Counted from the stretch's first letter, positions 9,850 through 21,283 are shown. The stretch: 64,000 bases of DNA from Vibrio fluminensis (GCF_015278125.1 NZ_JADILO010000004.1:1-64000), one strand, 5' to 3'. Made by a program: numbers and translations. Notes: generated from the sequence alone by a model not told the origin.

Positions 9850-9873
9850 AAAGGCTACCCGAGGGTAGCCTTT
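9850..9873. terminator. Bidirectional terminator between EamA gene and mukB
   Basis: AAAGGCTACCC (9850-9860) / GGGTAGCCTTT (9863-9873). The + strand has a short T run; on the - strand the stem is followed by five T after the mukB stop. Confidence 0.8.
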
Positions 9874-9898
9874 GATTTATCTAACTAGCGAGACGCGA

Positions 9899-12800
9899 TT
9901 AAAGCTCTTCAATCAACTCTTGAACTTCGCTCTTAGGTTTGTCTGTTTGACCAAAGCCGCGCAGACCCACAACGTGTACATGTTCGTGGTCTTTAAATAC
10001 CTTACGAACCAGTTTGTACGTGGTACCTTTCTCCGGGCTGATGTTCTCTGGCGCAGCAATAAGAAGCTGCATATCGAGACGATCACACAGTTCGAACAGT
10101 GTCGAAATCGATTTGCCATCAAGACGAGCCGCTTCATCCAAGAACAGTAGACGACAAGGTACAATGTCTTTACTGCGAAGACGACGAGACTCTTCTTCCC
10201 AGCTTTGTACAACCATCAATAGAATTGACTGACCAGTACCGATCGCCTCACCAGTTGATAGAGCGCCCGATTCCGCTTGTAGCCAGCCATCAGAACCACG
10301 GTTTACTTCTACGCTTAGCTCTAGGTAGTTACGGTAATCCAGTAGCTCTTCACCCAGAACTTGCGGTGAACGTTGACCCATATCGATATGTGGGTTCACA
10401 CGTTGGAACAGCTTCGCCATCGCTTCAGAGAAGGTGTAACGCGTCGTTTCAAACAAGTCTTTATGTTGCTCTTGCTGCGTCGCGAGACCGTTTAGAAGCA
10501 CTTCGTGACTTTCGCGGATCTTCACGTTTAGACGCACGCCTTTCACCTGACCAAATGAGATGTTCGATAGGCCTTGGTTTAGCATACGAATGCGGTTTTG
10601 CTCGCGCTGAATCGTCTTCTTGATGATGCTTGCAACCGAATCAGAACTGATCGCGAGACGGTTTTCACGTTGCGTTAGCTCTTCAGTTAGACGTGCTAGC
10701 TCCACTTCCATCTCTTCGATCGCTTCTACCGGATCATCGGTACGGATGATATCTTGACGAATACGCTCACGTAAGTGTTGGTAAACGGCAATGTAGAACA
10801 GAACCTTACGCTCAGGACGTGCGGTATCTTCCGATAGGCGCAATGAATCACGTAGGTCGTCATTGTCCGCCACAGCAAGACGCAGCGCACCGAGTGATTT
10901 ATCCGACATTGAACGCAGTTCAGCTGCTGACATGTAAGCCAGTTCACGCTTGTGTAGTCGACGCTCAACGTCGTTTTCACGCGCAAGACGCAATACTGAG
11001 CACCAGCCCGCTTTTGCTGCCACGACGAAAGTACGTAATTCGGTGTACTCTTTCTGAACTTTCTTCATGCGCTTAGCCAGCGCTTTCATTTCAAGCTCAG
11101 TTGAGGTGATGGTACGCTCGTATTCGCTCTTACGGCTACGTGAGGTGTGTAGACGCTCGTTCAGCTCATCACGACGACGTTGTGCACGTTCTGCCGCGCC
11201 TTCGTCAGCGGTTACACCGTACTCTTGTAGCTCTTGTTTAAACTCTTGAACCGTTTCCAGTTTCGCTTGGTGTGAACTCTTCAATGATGCCAATACTTGG
11301 TTGTATTGGTTCATTTGGTTTTGCAGCTGTTTTAGCTCATTACGGCTACGAGTACGAAGCTGTTCCGCTTGGACCAATTTCGCTTTTAGCTGTTCACTAA
11401 GCTCACTGCTCTTACTCAATAGATCCACTGAGTCAGAGTAAGCAAAGTAGTGACGACGCTCTACCAGATCAGACAAGGCAAAAATCTGGGTTTTCAGCGT
11501 TTGTAGCTGTTGGTCAGCCGCTTGGTATTCCGCTTCTAGCGCTTCAAATTGCTCAGGGTCAGCATCAAGAGCACCCGCCACTTTCTCTAGTGAATCTAGC
11601 GCTTTCGCGTGTTGCGTTAGGAAGGCTTTCGCTTGAGAGACTTGTGCTAACTTCTCTTCAACTTCAGCAAAACGCGCTTCTAGTGTTTCATCTTCGATAA
11701 AGCGCATAGTTGGTGCAAGTTTATCGAGTAGTGAAATAGCCTGTTTGCTACCCAGTAGCTGGGCACGCTGCTGCTGCTCTTTGCCATCTAGCTCGGCAAG
11801 CAGACGAACAAATTGGTTACGTTTATCACGTACTTTTTGCAGTGCTTGCTCAGGGTCCGCTTCAAACGCCACTTGAATGTGCTTGGCAACAAAGTTGTTG
11901 AACGCTTGGTATAGACGCTGCAGTTTCTGTGAATCGAATGCCGCTTTCGCGTGCTCTTCGACCACTTCTTCGCGCTCACTGCGTAGCAGTTCCAAACGTT
12001 GCTCGCGCGCTGCGCGGCCAAACAATGGAATTTCCGGCAAACGTGAGTAACGCATTTGGCGATCGTTCAAACGAACGCACACTGCACCTTCCAACTCTTC
12101 CGCATTAAATGAGCTGTCATCAAAGGCATCGATATCACCTTCAATGATGTACAAATCTTCTGGACAGTCATCCAGCTCAACCAGCTTCTCTTCGATGCCA
12201 GAAAGATCGGATACCACAATCGCGTGACGTGCTGGACCGTACATCGCACTGAAGTATGGCGCGTCATCAATCGTGATGTCGTCGTAAATTTCAGATAGCA
12301 GTACACCGCCTAGCGTGTCAGCCAAACCTTTTAGGCGTGAGTCATTTGAACCACCAGGTGAGGCTAGGCGTTCGATTTCACCGTCAAGGAAAGTGCGACG
12401 CTCAGCCAGCTTATCTTTAGCAATCGACTGTTGCTTCTCTTGTTCAAGCACTAGCTGCATTTGGCTCATAACCGCTTGGCTATCAACCAGCTCTGCCCCA
12501 CTTTGCTCACGCAAGCTTTCTAGTGCATCGTTCGCAGCAATCCACGTTGGTGCAATGCCTTCAAGCTTAGCAATTTCTGCGGCTGAATCTTGCTCTAAAC
12601 GACGCTGTTCACTGCGCTGCTCGCGCAGTTCTTCTTGCGCGTACTCAAGTGATTCGATCTGCGCACTGTGACGCTCACGCTCTTGCTCAAAGCTCAGTTC
12701 ATCAGCCAGTTCAACATGGTGTTGCTTTTGATACTCTTGCACCAATTCACGCGCCTGACGCTGCTGGTTTAAGCTACGCTCAAGATCACGGTGCTGCGCA

Positions 12801-14356
12801 CGCCATTGTGGCTCGTTGTCATTCAGTTGCTTCGCTTCACGACCTTGCGCAAGCGCACTTTTCGCTTGCCCAGCGGCTTGGCTGCGTTCAACCGTACCAA
12901 CGATGCTCGTCACCAATTGTAGCGCGGTCTCAAACTGCTGCGCTGCCGCCGATGACATGTCTAGCTTATGCTTTAGAGCAAGCAGTGTGGTGGTGCTGTC
13001 TGCTTCACGCTGCTTGAGTTCGGCCACCAATGCTTGCGCCGATTCCGCGGTTAGACCGTCATTGCTTAGCAGTTGCTTCGCTTTATCTAACGCTTGAACC
13101 GCTTGTTGATATTGCAGTGCACGAGTTTGCTGCATATCCAACGCTTGTTGGTAATCAGCAAGCTGAGTTTTTAGGCTATCAACTTCTTCTTCTGCAACCG
13201 TCGATTGCTCTTCAGCCATCAGAACGCGCTCTTGCGCTTCTTCCACTACCATCAACTGCTCTTCTAGACGCTCGCTTAGCTGCTCTAGATCTTCTTGGTA
13301 GCGTTCGATCTTCTCTTGTTGGCGCAATGCGTTTTGCACAAGTTGCAAATGGTCAGATGCCGCTTGGTAATCTTGCTCAAGTGCCGCTTCACTTTCCACC
13401 AGCATTTCCAGCTCTTCGTGAACGCGGTTAAGTAGTGAGTTTTGTTCAATCAGGCTTTGACGCGAACCAAACAGTTCGCCACGCAGTGCCATCGTTTGAT
13501 CAAGCTTGTTGCGGCGATCATTGGCGTGGCGCATATAGTCCGCCGCCACGTAGTTCGTTGACTCTGTGATCAAGTGCTTGAATAAATCACGGTCCGCCTG
13601 TGTGGTTTTGATCGCTTCTAGCGTCATGCGGTTTTCGCGCAATGCCGATTCCATATCTTGGAACGCTTTCTTTACCCCGCCATTTTGTGGCAGTAGGTAG
13701 TCACGCAGCGAGCGTGTAATTGCACTCGAGATACCACCGTAAAGCGATGCTTCGATCAAGCGGTAGAATTTAGAACGATCTGAAGAGTTACGCAGCTTCT
13801 TAGGGATCACGCCAAATTCAAACATTTGCGCGTGGTAATCCACCACTGAAGAAAACGCTTTAAATTGCACGCCTTCGTACTGAGCGATGCTCTCTTTGAC
13901 TTCGTTGATTTGGCGTACACGTGCTTGAGTATCCGATACGCTTTCGATCAGCACGTCCGTTGGTTTAACGTGGCTCGGCAGACCTTGAATAACGAAAGGT
14001 TTGATGTCAACTTTCTTATCACGACCCGCCACTTGCTGCAGTTTTACCGCAAACAGTAGGCGTTGGTTACGTGAGTTGACTACGTCTAATGCGGCGTAAC
14101 ACGCACCTGGCTGCAGTTTACCGTACAGACCTTTATCGCGAGACGATTGGCTACTGCCCGCTTCTGTGGTGTTACGGAAGTGCAGTAGTGTTTGGTCAGG
14201 AATAAGCGCTGTGATAAACGCCGCCATGGTGGTCGATTTACCTGCGCCGTTACCACCAGATAGTGTGGTGACTAGACCATCGATATCAAAAGTACGTGCA
14301 AAGAAGCCGTTCCAGTTGATCATGGTCAGCGATTGATATTTACCGCGTTGAATCAT
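9899..14356 (-). CDS. mukB: Chromosome partition protein MukB (SMC-like ATPase)
   Basis: The 1,485-residue SMC-like subunit of the MukBEF condensin, which compacts and segregates the chromosome. The N-terminal ATPase head has Walker A (GGNGAGKS, 34-41). Two long coiled-coil arms rich in Glu, Gln and Leu flank a central hinge at about 650-780. The C-terminal head carries the ABC signature [12 protein letters not shown] (about 1365) and Walker [14 protein letters not shown] (about 1400). Its ATG overlaps the mukE stop by 4 bases, so it is translationally coupled as the last gene of cmoM-mukF-mukE-mukB. Long frames on the opposite strand here are codon-bias shadows. The length matches the E. coli protein (1,486). 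Confidence 0.98.
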   Translation of the reverse strand: MIQRGKYQSLTMINWNGFFARTFDIDGLVTTLSGGNGAGKSTTMAAFITALIPDQTLLHFRNTTEAGSSQSSRDKGLYGKLQPGACYAALDVVNSRNQRLLFAVKLQQVAGRDKKVDIKPFVIQGLPSHVKPTDVLIESVSDTQARVRQINEVKESIAQYEGVQFKAFSSVVDYHAQMFEFGVIPKKLRNSSDRSKFYRLIEASLYGGISSAITRSLRDYLLPQNGGVKKAFQDMESALRENRMTLEAIKTTQADRDLFKHLITESTNYVAADYMRHANDRRNKLDQTMALRGELFGSRQSLIEQNSLLNRVHEELEMLVESEAALEQDYQAASDHLQLVQNALRQQEKIERYQEDLEQLSERLEEQLMVVEEAQERVLMAEEQSTVAEEEVDSLKTQLADYQQALDMQQTRALQYQQAVQALDKAKQLLSNDGLTAESAQALVAELKQREADSTTTLLALKHKLDMSSAAAQQFETALQLVTSIVGTVERSQAAGQAKSALAQGREAKQLNDNEPQWRAQHRDLERSLNQQRQARELVQEYQKQHHVELADELSFEQERERHSAQIESLEYAQEELREQRSEQRRLEQDSAAEIAKLEGIAPTWIAANDALESLREQSGAELVDSQAVMSQMQLVLEQEKQQSIAKDKLAERRTFLDGEIERLASPGGSNDSRLKGLADTLGGVLLSEIYDDITIDDAPYFSAMYGPARHAIVVSDLSGIEEKLVELDDCPEDLYIIEGDIDAFDDSSFNAEELEGAVCVRLNDRQMRYSRLPEIPLFGRAAREQRLELLRSEREEVVEEHAKAAFDSQKLQRLYQAFNNFVAKHIQVAFEADPEQALQKVRDKRNQFVRLLAELDGKEQQQRAQLLGSKQAISLLDKLAPTMRFIEDETLEARFAEVEEKLAQVSQAKAFLTQHAKALDSLEKVAGALDADPEQFEALEAEYQAADQQLQTLKTQIFALSDLVERRHYFAYSDSVDLLSKSSELSEQLKAKLVQAEQLRTRSRNELKQLQNQMNQYNQVLASLKSSHQAKLETVQEFKQELQEYGVTADEGAAERAQRRRDELNERLHTSRSRKSEYERTITSTELEMKALAKRMKKVQKEYTELRTFVVAAKAGWCSVLRLARENDVERRLHKRELAYMSAAELRSMSDKSLGALRLAVADNDDLRDSLRLSEDTARPERKVLFYIAVYQHLRERIRQDIIRTDDPVEAIEEMEVELARLTEELTQRENRLAISSDSVASIIKKTIQREQNRIRMLNQGLSNISFGQVKGVRLNVKIRESHEVLLNGLATQQEQHKDLFETTRYTFSEAMAKLFQRVNPHIDMGQRSPQVLGEELLDYRNYLELSVEVNRGSDGWLQAESGALSTGEAIGTGQSILLMVVQSWEEESRRLRSKDIVPCRLLFLDEAARLDGKSISTLFELCDRLDMQLLIAAPENISPEKGTTYKLVRKVFKDHEHVHVVGLRGFGQTDKPKSEVQELIEEL

Positions 14357-15102
14357 GCTTCGCCCTCAATGTCTTGGTGCACGTGTTGATCGTGATCTGC
14401 GTCTTGGTGATCGATGTCTTGCTGCTCATCATCGTTTAGCAGGCTGCCTTGGCTCGGCTCTTTAGTATGCACAACCGCTTCACCATCACGGATCAGACGT
14501 AGCTGTGCTTCACGCATGTCGTCACCAACACGCACGTCTGCACCAAAGCGGAATACCGCTTCGCTAATACGGAATTTACCGGTTTCACCGATATTGATGA
14601 TCATGCCAAGACGACGCAGGCGACGTAGCGAGGTACGAACTTTCTCAAACAGTTTTTCTTTATCAAGATCGGAACCCGTTGCGCGGTTGGTCACCAGCTT
14701 CATTAGCTTGGTTTCATCGGTCAACTGGATCAGTTCTTCATACAGTTCTTGGTTGGTAAAGATTCCTTCGTGAGCCAAACGCTCAGGGCTTAGGTATAGG
14801 AAACACAGCACCTTACCTACCAGCATATCAAGCTCAGATAGCACGCTACGGCTAATCAATGAGGTTGAACGTGGACGTAGGTAGAAAAAGCCTTCTGGTG
14901 CTTTTACCAGTTCGGTGTTGTAACGCTGGTAAAACAGCGCTAATTCAGTTTCAAAATCCGCCAATAGTGCATGGTTGTCCAAATCTTCACTTGAGATGTG
15001 GCGACCTGCACGCAACATGCTATCTAGCGCTGGGAACAGCGGATTTGAAATTGCTTTTGCCAGATTTTCTGACATGTATTCATTAGTATCTGTCGATGAC
15101 AT
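14353..15102 (-). CDS. mukE: Chromosome partition protein MukE
   Basis: MukE binds the kleisin MukF and modulates the MukB ATPase. The frame is open far upstream, but the ATG at 15102 gives [19 protein letters not shown], fits the family, and is preceded by AAAGG. This start makes a 249-residue protein that overlaps the end of mukF by 20 bp. The core is two winged-helix domains (about 20-210, with [20 protein letters not shown] and the RRLRRLGMI segment). The acidic, His-rich tail (about 220-249, repeated D/H/Q) is longer than in E. coli. The stop overlaps the mukB start in an ATGA arrangement. Confidence 0.95.
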   Translation of the reverse strand: MSSTDTNEYMSENLAKAISNPLFPALDSMLRAGRHISSEDLDNHALLADFETELALFYQRYNTELVKAPEGFFYLRPRSTSLISRSVLSELDMLVGKVLCFLYLSPERLAHEGIFTNQELYEELIQLTDETKLMKLVTNRATGSDLDKEKLFEKVRTSLRRLRRLGMIINIGETGKFRISEAVFRFGADVRVGDDMREAQLRLIRDGEAVVHTKEPSQGSLLNDDEQQDIDHQDADHDQHVHQDIEGEA

Positions 15103-16420
15103 TTGCTTGTACCTTTGCACCAAATTCGTTGATCGCTTGCCAGTCTGGCTGAATCGCTTGGTAATCCGCTTCGGAGTAACCAAGTCTTACGGCTTGATCG
15201 ACGACTATTCGGGCTAAATCAAAGTGATGAGTTCTTGGGTGAGCGGCTAAGTAGCCGCGTAGTACCGTACCAAGATCGATCGGCATGCCCTGCTCTTTAT
15301 GAGCTCTAAGCATTTCGCCAATGCGCTCGGAAAGCTCATCATTGACTTGTTGAAACTCTTCGTATTCCACTTCCATTGGCACTTGACCTGTCACCTCGTC
15401 ATCACGCAGCACTAGGGCTTCGTCACGTAGGTCGATCAAGCGTTCTGCATCGGCATAAGTTAAGTACCAAGGCATATCAAAGTAGTCTTTCAGTGATTGA
15501 CGCAGACGCGTACTGAAAGCACGGTTCTTATCCATATCAATGGCGGTACGGATAAACTTGTGCACGTGACGGTCGTAACCAATCCATAGGTCAATCGCTT
15601 GCTGACCCCAACTGGTGATTCGGTCGAGCTTCATCTGCAAGCCAAACAGCGTCTCTTCGATAAACTCAAGCTCGTCATCACCATAGACAATTTCTTGAAT
15701 ATCGAGGATCTGAGTCTGCAGTTCATCACCCGCAGCTTGCAACGTATCTTGCAGCTCACGCAGGGTGGTCGACGTTTCCGACAACAATGCTTCACAGTTG
15801 TTGATCGCTTCGCGCCAATCTTTATTCAGCAGTTCTGCAATTTGCAGTTTTACTGACTGTTGCTGCTCATCCATCACGCGTTGGTTAAGGTCGATCTGAT
15901 CGAAGATCTCGCCCACTGAATATTTCAGTACGCCGTATACGTTTTTCTTCCAGTGACCTGGCGTGCCACCTTTTTGTGCCGCTTCAATCGCTTTCGCCAT
16001 CTCATCAGCGACCATCGAGAGCTGAATCGAAAGCTTAAGCTTTGAAAACTCACGGTGACGTACGTAGTAATCTGTAATACCAACTGCTAACGGTGATAAA
16101 CGATAAATGCTTGCGCCATCAGTAATTTCACTAGTGAATCGACTAATAAGGCGCTGCTTAACCATTTCGTTGATGGCGTTGTTGGCACGAAATGCCGACG
16201 CCTCACCGGTGTCTTCAAATAATCGAGTGACGATCGTGAACGCATCATGGAGTTCACCTTCACCCAATTCTTCATCGAACCTTTCATTACTTAGTACTGC
16301 AATGGCGATAAGAAAAGCCAATCTTTCGCTGGTAAGGTTCAATGAGAAATCGTGCTGCTTGACCCAACCTACCAGTTCATCGATAGGCTGATCGGCAACA
16401 TTGAGAGTCATCTCACTCAT
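15083..16420 (-). CDS. mukF: Chromosome partition protein MukF (kleisin)
   Basis: The 445-residue kleisin subunit that dimerises and bridges the two MukB heads, recruiting MukE. The N-terminal winged-helix and dimerisation region spans about 1-120. A long helical middle follows, and the C-terminal part binds MukB. The length is close to the E. coli 440. It starts 2 bp after the cmoM stop and overlaps mukE by 20 bp, so the unit is tightly packed: cmoM-mukF-mukE-mukB, as in E. coli smtA-mukFEB. Regulation is probably through the promoter upstream of cmoM. Confidence 0.97.
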   Translation of the reverse strand: MSEMTLNVADQPIDELVGWVKQHDFSLNLTSERLAFLIAIAVLSNERFDEELGEGELHDAFTIVTRLFEDTGEASAFRANNAINEMVKQRLISRFTSEITDGASIYRLSPLAVGITDYYVRHREFSKLKLSIQLSMVADEMAKAIEAAQKGGTPGHWKKNVYGVLKYSVGEIFDQIDLNQRVMDEQQQSVKLQIAELLNKDWREAINNCEALLSETSTTLRELQDTLQAAGDELQTQILDIQEIVYGDDELEFIEETLFGLQMKLDRITSWGQQAIDLWIGYDRHVHKFIRTAIDMDKNRAFSTRLRQSLKDYFDMPWYLTYADAERLIDLRDEALVLRDDEVTGQVPMEVEYEEFQQVNDELSERIGEMLRAHKEQGMPIDLGTVLRGYLAAHPRTHHFDLARIVVDQAVRLGYSEADYQAIQPDWQAINEFGAKVQANVIDRY

Positions 16421-16422
16421 TG

Positions 16423-17232
16423 TTATTCCTGTTTATCTTTCTTTTGCGCCCATACATGAATGTATCGGCCTAATGAGAGGTACGGCTCTTGACGACAAAG
16501 TTTCTCTTCAAGCGCCAATACATCTTCAAACTGGTAATCGCCCATGTTCATTCGATTGCCAATGTAATCACTGAAGCAACGAATGCCGGACTTACCACAA
16601 ATATTAAAACCTGCATCTTCAATCCACTGATACACGTCTTGTGGCACTAAGCCTTTTTGTGGTTGAAGCTTAAATCGCTTACGATGCGGCATACCTTCTA
16701 ACACATGAGGAAGGTTGCCACAAACAACATTCTTATACACCAAACCGTGGTGGTTGTAGAACATGATGGAAGCAATACCACCAGGCTTAACCTGCTCCAG
16801 CACGGTTTCTAGTGCGGATTTAGGATCCACTAACCATTCCATCACCGCATGAAACATCACCAAATCAACTGGCGCTGACATGTGCTGCGCAATGTCTTGT
16901 ACTGGAGAATGAATCAAACGATAGTTATCAAGCAAACCATTCGATTCAATGTCCTGCTTAGCTAACTGCAGCATTTCAGAAGATAAATCACATAGCGCCA
17001 CTTGATGTCCGAGCTTGGCTATTTTTTGTGACATTTGTGCCAAACCACCCCCTGCGTCTAAGACTTGCAGGCGTTGTTGGTCACTCTGGAGCATGGCGAG
17101 AGCTTGTGCAAGATCTTGCCAAACAATTACTTGGCGAATCTCACCTTTGTCAGAACCATATATATTTTTTGCAAATTTGTGGGCAATATCGTCGAAATTG
17201 CGGTCTTCAGTCACAGCGGCTTGGGTTATCAT
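16423..17232 (-). CDS. cmoM: tRNA cmo5U34 methyltransferase CmoM (formerly SmtA)
   Basis: CmoM methylates the carboxyl group of cmo5U34 in tRNA to mcmo5U using SAM. The 269-residue protein has the class I methyltransferase motif [18 protein letters not shown] (about 58-75), the acidic motif [13 protein letters not shown], and the family ending [18 protein letters not shown]. The N-terminus [18 protein letters not shown] matches the family after a short extension of eight residues. It is the first gene of the muk operon. CmoA and CmoB are encoded 11 kb away, so the full cmo5U branch apart from the hydroxylases lies in this window. Confidence 0.95.
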   Translation of the reverse strand: MITQAAVTEDRNFDDIAHKFAKNIYGSDKGEIRQVIVWQDLAQALAMLQSDQQRLQVLDAGGGLAQMSQKIAKLGHQVALCDLSSEMLQLAKQDIESNGLLDNYRLIHSPVQDIAQHMSAPVDLVMFHAVMEWLVDPKSALETVLEQVKPGGIASIMFYNHHGLVYKNVVCGNLPHVLEGMPHRKRFKLQPQKGLVPQDVYQWIEDAGFNICGKSGIRCFSDYIGNRMNMGDYQFEDVLALEEKLCRQEPYLSLGRYIHVWAQKKDKQE

Positions 17233-17603
17233 GTTAAAGATCTACTGACCTTTTGTGGTAAATTTTGTTCGAAAAAAGTGTTTTAGTCGCGTTAAGAGGC
17301 TTATAGCCTAGTATTCTAAGCAAAACTCTTCTCAACAAACATAATACGTTGTTGATTCGAACCCTTTGGGCAGTGTTAATCACTCTTTTCGTCTACGGTA
17401 TAGGTTGAGACCAAATAGTCAAACTACTGGTTAAAGCCTGTGCTTGCTCTTATCAAAATGAAGAGAAGTGACCAACAACTGTAAAAAATCATCTCAAAAG
17501 GTCAATGGACCCTTCGCGACGCTATTCTGTCACAAGAAAAGCAGATATAAAGAGCGATTCTCTTAATTTATAATCAACTGGTGTTTTTTCGGACTATTTT
17601 AGT
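17233..17603. promoter_or_regulatory. Divergent cmoM-muk / elyC promoter region
   Basis: 371 bp between divergent genes. A perfect -10-like TATAAT lies at 17569-17574, about 30 bp before elyC, but without a good -35. The pair CAACAA / TTGTTG near 17334-17356 forms a weak dyad. No small gene was found. Confidence 0.4.
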
Positions 17604-18407
17604 ATGTTTGAGCTGAAAAAAATCGTTTCTTCTTTGCTCATGCCACTGCCAGCGCTGCTGATCATTGGATTTTTGGGCCTAATGTTGATCATGTTTACTC
17701 GAAAACAGAAAACGGGCTGCTTGGTAGTCTTGTTCTCGTTTGTTGGTATCTTCCTGATCGCTTTCCAACCTGTATCTTCTCGTTTGTTAATGCCACTCGA
17801 ACGCCAGTACACAGCCTTCTTACCTGTCGATAAATCGATAGACTATGTCATGGTGCTGGGCAATGGTCATGTGGTAGATGATCAAATTCCGCCAACATCG
17901 GAGCTCAGTCGTGCAGCTCTGATGCGCTTGTCTGAGGGTATTCGTATTCAACGAATTTACCCAGGTTCAAAACTTATCCTGTCTGGTTACTCAGGTGGTA
18001 CTGAAGTAAGCAACGCACGTATGATGGCAAAAGTAGCATTAGCGCTTGGCGTATCCAAATCCGACATTATTTTGCTCGAAACAGCGAAAGATACGTGGGA
18101 AGAGGCGCGACAAGCCGCGGTATTTGTGAAACAAAAAGAACTCGTATTGGTAACTTCAGCAAGCCACATGAAACGTGCGCTTAATGAATTCCATTCTGCA
18201 GGGCTCAAGCCCTATCCTGCGCCAACCAACTACCTAGCACAAATGGAAGTTAATCAGTTCTGGAACAAGTACACGCCGAAAGCCGTGTATCTAGAACAAA
18301 CTGAGCGTTATTGGCATGAAACGATGGGTAGATTGTGGCAGGCTTTACGCGACTGGGTTTCAAATACCGAACAAGCCGCAGTAGAACCGGCACAAAGTGA
18401 GCTCTAG
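17604..18407 (+). CDS. elyC: Envelope biogenesis factor ElyC (DUF218)
   Basis: A 267-residue inner-membrane protein with two N-terminal helices (about 10-30 and 38-58) and a periplasmic DUF218 domain (about 78-235) bearing IDYVMVLGNGHV, LSGYSGGTEVSNA and LVTSASHMKRA, the conserved segments of the family. In E. coli, ElyC (YcbC) is needed for peptidoglycan assembly at low temperature and influences the undecaprenyl carrier. Gene order (cmoM-muk divergent from elyC) is the same in E. coli, supporting orthology. It shares a strong two-way terminator with torR. Confidence 0.92.
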   Translation: MFELKKIVSSLLMPLPALLIIGFLGLMLIMFTRKQKTGCLVVLFSFVGIFLIAFQPVSSRLLMPLERQYTAFLPVDKSIDYVMVLGNGHVVDDQIPPTSELSRAALMRLSEGIRIQRIYPGSKLILSGYSGGTEVSNARMMAKVALALGVSKSDIILLETAKDTWEEARQAAVFVKQKELVLVTSASHMKRALNEFHSAGLKPYPAPTNYLAQMEVNQFWNKYTPKAVYLEQTERYWHETMGRLWQALRDWVSNTEQAAVEPAQSEL

Positions 18408-18422
18408 CGAAAGCTGATAAAC

Positions 18423-18452
18423 AAAAAACCGAAGCCAAGGCTTCGGTTTTTT
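18423..18452. terminator. Bidirectional terminator between elyC and torR
   Basis: AAAAAACCGAAGCC (18423-18436) / GGCTTCGGTTTTTT (18439-18452), symmetrical with A and T runs on both sides. Confidence 0.92.
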
Positions 18453-18475
18453 ATTGCTAATATTGACTATCGCTA

Positions 18476-19186
18476 TTAGTCGCCGGCGAACATGTAACCT
18501 TCACCATGAACCGTCACAAAGATTTGCGGATTCTTTGGATCAAATTCCATCTTAGCGCGCATACGACGAATCAGTACATCAATCGTGCGGTCGTTTGGCG
18601 CATCCACACGATGACTAATCATATTCAAAATACGCTCGCGGCTTAATACTTGGTTCGGGTACGAAGAAAGCGCCACCAGAAGCTCGTATTCTGCTTTAGT
18701 CAGTTTCACTGGCTCACCGTTACGGCTTAGCGCACGACGCTGAATATCAAACATCCACTCGCCAAAGCGGACAATATTCGCATCGTTCTTCTGATCAACC
18801 ATAGTGCCTGCGTTACGTGCTGCAGAAATACGCCACAACAGGTTTTTCACGCGCACTAACAATTCGCGAAGTTCGAACGGTTTTGTCACATAATCGTCTG
18901 CACCCATCTCTAGGCCAACGATTTTATCAATGCTATCCGTGCGTCCTGTTACCAGGATAATTCCAATGTCCGATTGACTACGCAGTTCGCGTGTTAACAT
19001 CAGACCATCTTCACCAGGAAGGTTAATGTCTAACATAACTAAGTCGATCGAATGATTTTGTAGGGTGTCGCGCATCTGCTCGCCGCTTTCCGCTTCGCTG
19101 ACTGTGTAACCTTCATTTTGAAAGTAGCCAACTAGCTTACTGCGAGTAACCGCATCGTCTTCTACTACTAATACGTGATAGCTCAT
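18476..19186 (-). CDS. torR: OmpR-family response regulator TorR
   Basis: A 236-residue two-component response regulator. The receiver domain (1-120) has the acidic pair DD at 10-11, the phosphoacceptor Asp53 (VMLDINLPG), Thr/Lys switch residues (LVTGR and VTKPFELREL) and the TorR-like run MGADDYVTKPFELRELLVRV. A C-terminal winged helix (about 140-235) ends in VTVHGEGYMF. TorR activates trimethylamine N-oxide respiration genes when TMAO is sensed by TorS-TorT, which are not in this window. It is divergent from torD, supporting TorR over ArcA, which it resembles. Two decamers similar to the E. coli tor box lie in the shared 239-bp gap. Confidence 0.9.
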   Translation of the reverse strand: MSYHVLVVEDDAVTRSKLVGYFQNEGYTVSEAESGEQMRDTLQNHSIDLVMLDINLPGEDGLMLTRELRSQSDIGIILVTGRTDSIDKIVGLEMGADDYVTKPFELRELLVRVKNLLWRISAARNAGTMVDQKNDANIVRFGEWMFDIQRRALSRNGEPVKLTKAEYELLVALSSYPNQVLSRERILNMISHRVDAPNDRTIDVLIRRMRAKMEFDPKNPQIFVTVHGEGYMFAGD

Positions 19187-19229
19187 CTAAACCACTTAAT
19201 TTACATTGGGAATTAATTTCAAGTGTATT

Positions 19230-19379
19230 CTATTCATAAATCGTAACATTTCTAGTATTTGTTAAATTAAAATCTAGAAAGATGATTTTTTATTGATTCA
19301 AGACAAAACTAGCTCAGTTGTTAACATATTGCCATTTAATGACCCATTTAATCACAATATGTGTTATCGCTATTCATCT
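19230..19379. promoter_or_regulatory. torR/torD intergenic region with two tor-box-like decamers
   Basis: CTATTCATAA (19230-19239) and CTATTCATCT (19370-19379) each match 8 of 10 positions of the E. coli TorR site CTGTTCATAT. The second ends 46 bp before the torD ATG. This is motif similarity only. Confidence 0.35.
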
Positions 19380-19425
19380 TTGTTCGCTAAAATATTAAAA
19401 GTACTGAAACTTGGAGCATTGTTAG

Positions 19426-20079
19426 ATGCAAGAACTAAAAGCGTTTAATGAAAAACGCGCAGAGATTTACTGGTGGTTTTCTAGTCTGTTCGCAAAAGAG
19501 CTGACTGAAGCAGAACTTGAGCAATACCAAAGCCCAGCAATCCGTGGCTTTCTTGCTGGTCTTGGTGAAAACCCAACGCTAAAACCTGCGGTTGACCGCC
19601 TTGTTGATGCGCTGAATCGTCAGATTGACCGTGAAGATGGTCAGCTTGAGCTTGCCGCTGACTTCTGCGATCTATTTTTGAAGTCAGATAAAGAGTCAGC
19701 TCTACCTTATGCATCAATGTATGTCGGTACGACAGGTTTATTGCATGACGAGCCAGCCAATGAAATGGAAGCGCTTCTGACCAAACATGGGGTTGCCGTT
19801 AACCAAGACTTGAACGAACCTGCTGACCACATTGCAATCGAACTCGATTTACTTGGTAACATGATCATTCGTTCTAACGAACTTGAACAAGAACGCCATT
19901 TGAATGATGCGCTTCTTGAGCAAGAAGCGTTTATTCGTCAGCATATCTTGAACTGGGTACCGAAATTCACAGCGAAAAGCCAAGCATTAGATTCATTTGG
20001 CTTCTATTCTTCAGTGGCATCACTGCTGGTTGCTTTCTTAGAATTAGATTGCAACTACCTAGTGGGCGAAGAAAGCTAA
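19426..20079 (+). CDS. torD: Chaperone TorD
   Basis: A 217-residue cytoplasmic, all-helical chaperone of the TorD/DmsD family that protects apo-TorA and helps insert the molybdenum cofactor before Tat export. The family pattern is visible: an N-terminal [15 protein letters not shown], the central [16 protein letters not shown] and [14 protein letters not shown], close to the diagnostic E-P-DH-x-E-x-L-x-xM motif. torA is not in this window. GGAG lies about ten bases before the ATG. It is divergent from torR, which fits regulation by that protein. Confidence 0.93.
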   Translation: MQELKAFNEKRAEIYWWFSSLFAKELTEAELEQYQSPAIRGFLAGLGENPTLKPAVDRLVDALNRQIDREDGQLELAADFCDLFLKSDKESALPYASMYVGTTGLLHDEPANEMEALLTKHGVAVNQDLNEPADHIAIELDLLGNMIIRSNELEQERHLNDALLEQEAFIRQHILNWVPKFTAKSQALDSFGFYSSVASLLVAFLELDCNYLVGEES

Positions 20080-20110
20080 AACACCCATCATCAAGAATGA
20101 ATAGGTTTTT

Positions 20111-20156
20111 CGTTTGCTACTGGCGACAATGCGGTCTAGAATCGTAGCCGCAAACG
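20111..20156. promoter_or_regulatory. Possible PurR half-sites upstream of purR
   Basis: CGTTTGC (20111-20117) and CGCAAACG (20149-20156) match halves of the PurR palindrome ACGCAAACGTTTGCGT. Together they form an imperfect 46-bp dyad 120-170 bp before purR. Autoregulation by PurR is known in E. coli. Neither site is a full operator, and a terminator separates them from the gene. Confidence 0.3.
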
Positions 20157-20178
20157 ATAAAAAAGACGAATCAAGTAC

Positions 20179-20201
20179 AAACCGCTTTAAAAGCGGTTTT
20201 T
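20179..20201 (+). terminator. Terminator downstream of torD
   Basis: AAACCGCTTT (20179-20188) / AAAGCGGTTT (20190-20199) followed by more T. It lies 100 bp after the torD stop. Confidence 0.75.
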
Positions 20202-20278
20202 GTATTTCTATTACTTTCTGCCAGTTTTATTCAAAAATGTGAATAGCCATGTGGCAGCTATAAATAGGATCATACCTT

Positions 20279-21283
20279 ATGGCCACTATTAAAGATGTTG
20301 CTCGCCTCGCTGGCGTATCAACAACAACAGTCTCACACGTAATCAACAAAACACGTTTCGTTGCAGAAGCAACACAAGAGCGTGTAATGGAAGCCGTTAC
20401 AGAACTAAACTATGCACCAAGTGCGGTTGCTCGTAGTTTAAAATGTAATACAACACGCACGATTGGTATGTTGGTGACTCAATCAACTAACCTATTCTTC
20501 TCTGAAGTAATCGATGGCGTAGAAAGCTACTGTTACCGCCAAGGTTATACGCTAATTCTTTGTAATACTGGTGGTATTTACGAGAAGCAACGTGACTACA
20601 TTCGCATGCTTGCAGAAAAGCGTGTAGATGGCATTTTAGTGATGTGCTCTGATCTAACGGAAGAACTAAGCGAGATGCTAGATCGCCATAAAGACATTCC
20701 TAAAGTGGTGATGGATTGGGGCCCTGAAAGCTCACAAACAGACAAAATTATCGATAACGCAGAAGAAGGTGGCTACCTAGCGACTAAATTCCTTATCGAC
20801 CATGGTCACAAAGATATCGCTTGTTTAAGTGGTCACTTTGAAAAAGCAGTCTGCCAAGAACGTATCCAAGGTTTCAAACGCGCAATGGGTGAAGCAAATC
20901 TAGCCGTTGATGAAGACTGGATTTTAGAGGGTAACTTCGAATGTGACACCGCGGTGTTAGCGGCTGACAAGATTGTTGCAATGGACAAGCGCCCAACGGC
21001 AATTTTCTGTTTCAACGATACGATGGCGCTAGGTTTGATGAGCCGTCTTCAGCAAAAAGGAATTCGCATTCCAGAAGATATGTCAGTGATTGGCTACGAT
21101 AACATTGAGCTAGCTGAGTACTTCTCGCCGCCGCTAACGACTGTTCACCAGCCTAAGCGTCGTGTGGGTAAAAACGCATTTGAGATCTTACTTGAGCGCA
21201 TTAAAGATAAAGAGCACGAAAAACGCGTGTTCGAAATGCACCCAGAGATCGTCGAACGCTCTACTGTTGCTAAAATTAATTAA
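20279..21283 (+). CDS. purR: Purine repressor PurR (LacI family)
   Basis: A 334-residue LacI-family repressor. The N-terminal helix-turn-helix ([20 protein letters not shown], 3-22) and hinge helix (about 48-57, SAVARSLK) are nearly canonical, followed by a periplasmic-binding-protein-like effector domain (60-334). With hypoxanthine or guanine bound, PurR represses purine and related nucleotide biosynthesis genes. An AGGAT ribosome-binding site precedes the ATG. Order torD-purR-tfoY is typical of Vibrio. The gene is monocistronic with its own upstream terminator. Confidence 0.95.
   Translation: MATIKDVARLAGVSTTTVSHVINKTRFVAEATQERVMEAVTELNYAPSAVARSLKCNTTRTIGMLVTQSTNLFFSEVIDGVESYCYRQGYTLILCNTGGIYEKQRDYIRMLAEKRVDGILVMCSDLTEELSEMLDRHKDIPKVVMDWGPESSQTDKIIDNAEEGGYLATKFLIDHGHKDIACLSGHFEKAVCQERIQGFKRAMGEANLAVDEDWILEGNFECDTAVLAADKIVAMDKRPTAIFCFNDTMALGLMSRLQQKGIRIPEDMSVIGYDNIELAEYFSPPLTTVHQPKRRVGKNAFEILLERIKDKEHEKRVFEMHPEIVERSTVAKIN

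Noticed and set aside
10099-13431. Long open frames on the + strand opposite mukB
   Set aside because: They lie wholly within the mukB coding sequence, have no ribosome-binding site or recognisable motif, and result from its codon composition.
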